Positions 17,730-18,854 of a DNA stretch of 18,854 nt are shown piece by piece; position 1 is the first letter of the stretch, and each line of letters opens with the position of its first letter. Below the pieces are notes generated by a model. The model saw only the letters and a program-made list of their open reading frames with translations, was not told the origin of the DNA and searched no databases. The stretch is taken from the NCBI GenBank assembly GCA_020854975.1, contig JAHKLQ010000040.1, forward strand, positions 1-18,854. Direction: 5' to 3'. Position numbers and translations under genes: made by a program. Source of the DNA: Methanobacterium sp. GTDB taxonomy: Archaea; Methanobacteriota; Methanobacteria; Methanobacteriales; Methanobacteriaceae.

Positions 17730-17736
17730 CTATATA
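17730..17736 (+). promoter_or_regulatory. TATA-like box for purM
   Basis: CTATATA followed by CC lies 42 bases before the purM start codon. Transcription would begin near 17758, a short leader ending in GGTGATC. Confidence 0.5.
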
Positions 17737-17777
17737 CCTACTATTATTGATTTATTTTAATTCATCTGGTGATCTAA

Positions 17778-18803
17778 TTGGTAACCTATTCAGAATCAGG
17801 GGTAGACATTGACCTAGAAGAGGTCACAGTTTCTGCCTTAACCCAAAAATTAAAAGAAACTCTCAAATTTCAGGATGTTATCACTGAAAGTGGCCATTTC
17901 GCTGCCTTGGTCCGCCTGGGAAACCAGGCCCTGGCCATGAGCACCGATGGAGTGGGAAGTAAGATCCTGGTGGCAGAGTTGATGGACAAATATGACACCG
18001 TAGGCATTGACTGTGTGGCCATGGTGGTTAACGACCTTATATGTGTGGGAGCACGTCCCCTGGCCATGGTAGACTACCTGGCCGTGGAAAAACCCAGCCC
18101 GGAAGCAGCCAGCCAGATCGGTGCAGGACTTGCCGAAGGCTGCCGTCAGGCTCAGACAGCCATGATCGGAGGGGAAACCGCATCATTACCGGGAATTGTA
18201 AGGAACTTTGACCTGGCAGCTACAGGTATCGGTCTGGTGAACTTGGATGGCATCATTTCTGGTGATGAGATCTGTGCAGGTGATGTGATAATTGGAATAG
18301 AAAGTAGTGGAATTCACAGTAATGGATTAACCCTGGCACGCCGAGTGTTCTTTGAAGAAGCCGGACTTAAAGTGGATGAAGCTCTCCCTACAGATAACAG
18401 TGTTACTGTGGGAGAAGCACTCTTAGAACCCACACGTATCTATGTGCAGGCAATCATGGAATTGTTAGAGAATGTGAAAGTTCATGGCTTAGCCCATATA
18501 ACAGGAGGGGGATTCACCAACCTCAAAAGGCTGAAAAAAGGAATAAGTTATCATATTGATAACTTACCATCACCACCAGCTATATTTGAATTTATATCAT
18601 CCCAGGGAGTGGAAGTTGAAGAAATGTACCGGGTTTTCAACATGGGCGTTGGGTTTGCAGTTATCCTGCCTGAAGGAAACGCGCAAGAAGCCCTGAAGAT
18701 TATAGGAAAACATTACCCTGCCCAGGTAATTGGCCAAGTGGTAGATGACTCCCAAGGAAAGGTGGAAGTTAAGACTTACCAGGGAGAATGGATCGAACTT
18801 TAA
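17778..18803 (+). CDS. purM: Phosphoribosylformylglycinamidine cyclo-ligase (AIR synthetase)
   Basis: PurM closes the imidazole ring of the purine pathway, converting FGAM and ATP to aminoimidazole ribonucleotide. The 341-residue length is normal for the family. Motifs are the N-terminal [10 protein letters not shown] (3-12), STDGVGSK (55-62, ATP site), [20 protein letters not shown] (75-94), GGETASLPG (131-139), [14 protein letters not shown] and [12 protein letters not shown] toward the C-terminal half. The start is a TTG at 17778, supported by GGTGATC at 17768-17774; no ATG is available nearby and the family N-terminus begins right at this codon. It has its own TATA-like box, so it is probably transcribed separately from the HEAT-like gene. 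It shares the de novo purine pathway with purP, about 4.3 kb upstream. Confidence 0.96.
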   Translation: MVTYSESGVDIDLEEVTVSALTQKLKETLKFQDVITESGHFAALVRLGNQALAMSTDGVGSKILVAELMDKYDTVGIDCVAMVVNDLICVGARPLAMVDYLAVEKPSPEAASQIGAGLAEGCRQAQTAMIGGETASLPGIVRNFDLAATGIGLVNLDGIISGDEICAGDVIIGIESSGIHSNGLTLARRVFFEEAGLKVDEALPTDNSVTVGEALLEPTRIYVQAIMELLENVKVHGLAHITGGGFTNLKRLKKGISYHIDNLPSPPAIFEFISSQGVEVEEMYRVFNMGVGFAVILPEGNAQEALKIIGKHYPAQVIGQVVDDSQGKVEVKTYQGEWIEL

Positions 18804-18854
18804 GATGTGGATTTATCCATAATTATACGGAAAATAGGAAGGTGGAATATTTTA

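Overview
This window looks like chromosomal DNA of a methanogenic archaeon, most probably a mesophilic member of the Methanobacteriales close to Methanobacterium. The evidence is the gene content: mptA (archaeal GTP cyclohydrolase for methanopterin), cofG (coenzyme F420), purP (the archaeal replacement for bacterial PurH), an archaeal proteasome beta subunit, the KH/beta-CASP nuclease FttA (aCPSF1) and a probable wyosine-pathway enzyme (Taw2). The non-coding DNA is AT-rich, has archaeal TATA-like boxes, and carries GGAGG/GGTGATC ribosome sites in front of ATG, GTG and TTG starts. The genus is inferred; no rRNA gene is present.

Layout. Bases 1-3250 hold the 3' end of a winged-helix regulator gene, a small unrecognised minus-strand gene, a divergent Lrp/AsnC-type regulator, a histone-deacetylase-fold amidohydrolase and a conserved archaeal protein of unknown function. 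Bases 3485-6072 are a cofactor block: mptA, a small gene translationally coupled to it by a 4-base overlap, then cofG. Bases 6247-9526 (minus strand) are a soluble signalling cluster: a REC-PAS protein, a single-domain response regulator and a REC-PAS-PAS-histidine kinase. None of the three has a visible membrane segment or DNA-binding domain. After 591 bp without a supported gene come a nitroreductase and a probable tRNA-Phe wyosine enzyme, both on the minus strand. Bases 11715-18803 (plus strand) hold a lone NuoE-like [2Fe-2S] protein, purP, a possible 24-codon gene, psmB, fttA, an unrecognised HEAT-like protein and purM.

How the genes work together. purM and purP are two steps of de novo purine synthesis. 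The purine pathway feeds GTP to mptA, the first step of methanopterin synthesis. CofG makes the deazaflavin of F420. PsmB is the proteolytic subunit of the 20S proteasome and FttA is the 3'-end-forming nuclease of archaeal transcription termination. The signalling cluster, nitroreductase, lone NuoE and HEAT-like protein look like a more variable layer set into this housekeeping background.

No CRISPR array, tRNA, rRNA, transposase or integrase was seen, and no complete new defence-like system could be supported. The best leads are non-coding and small-gene signals. These are repeat arrays at promoters (upstream of lrp, mptA, cofG, taw2 and the HEAT-like gene), two small candidate genes (506-727 minus, 13594-13668 plus), the signalling cluster without an output domain, and the NuoE without a NuoF. 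Several starts were moved from the longest open frame to the codon supported by a ribosome site.
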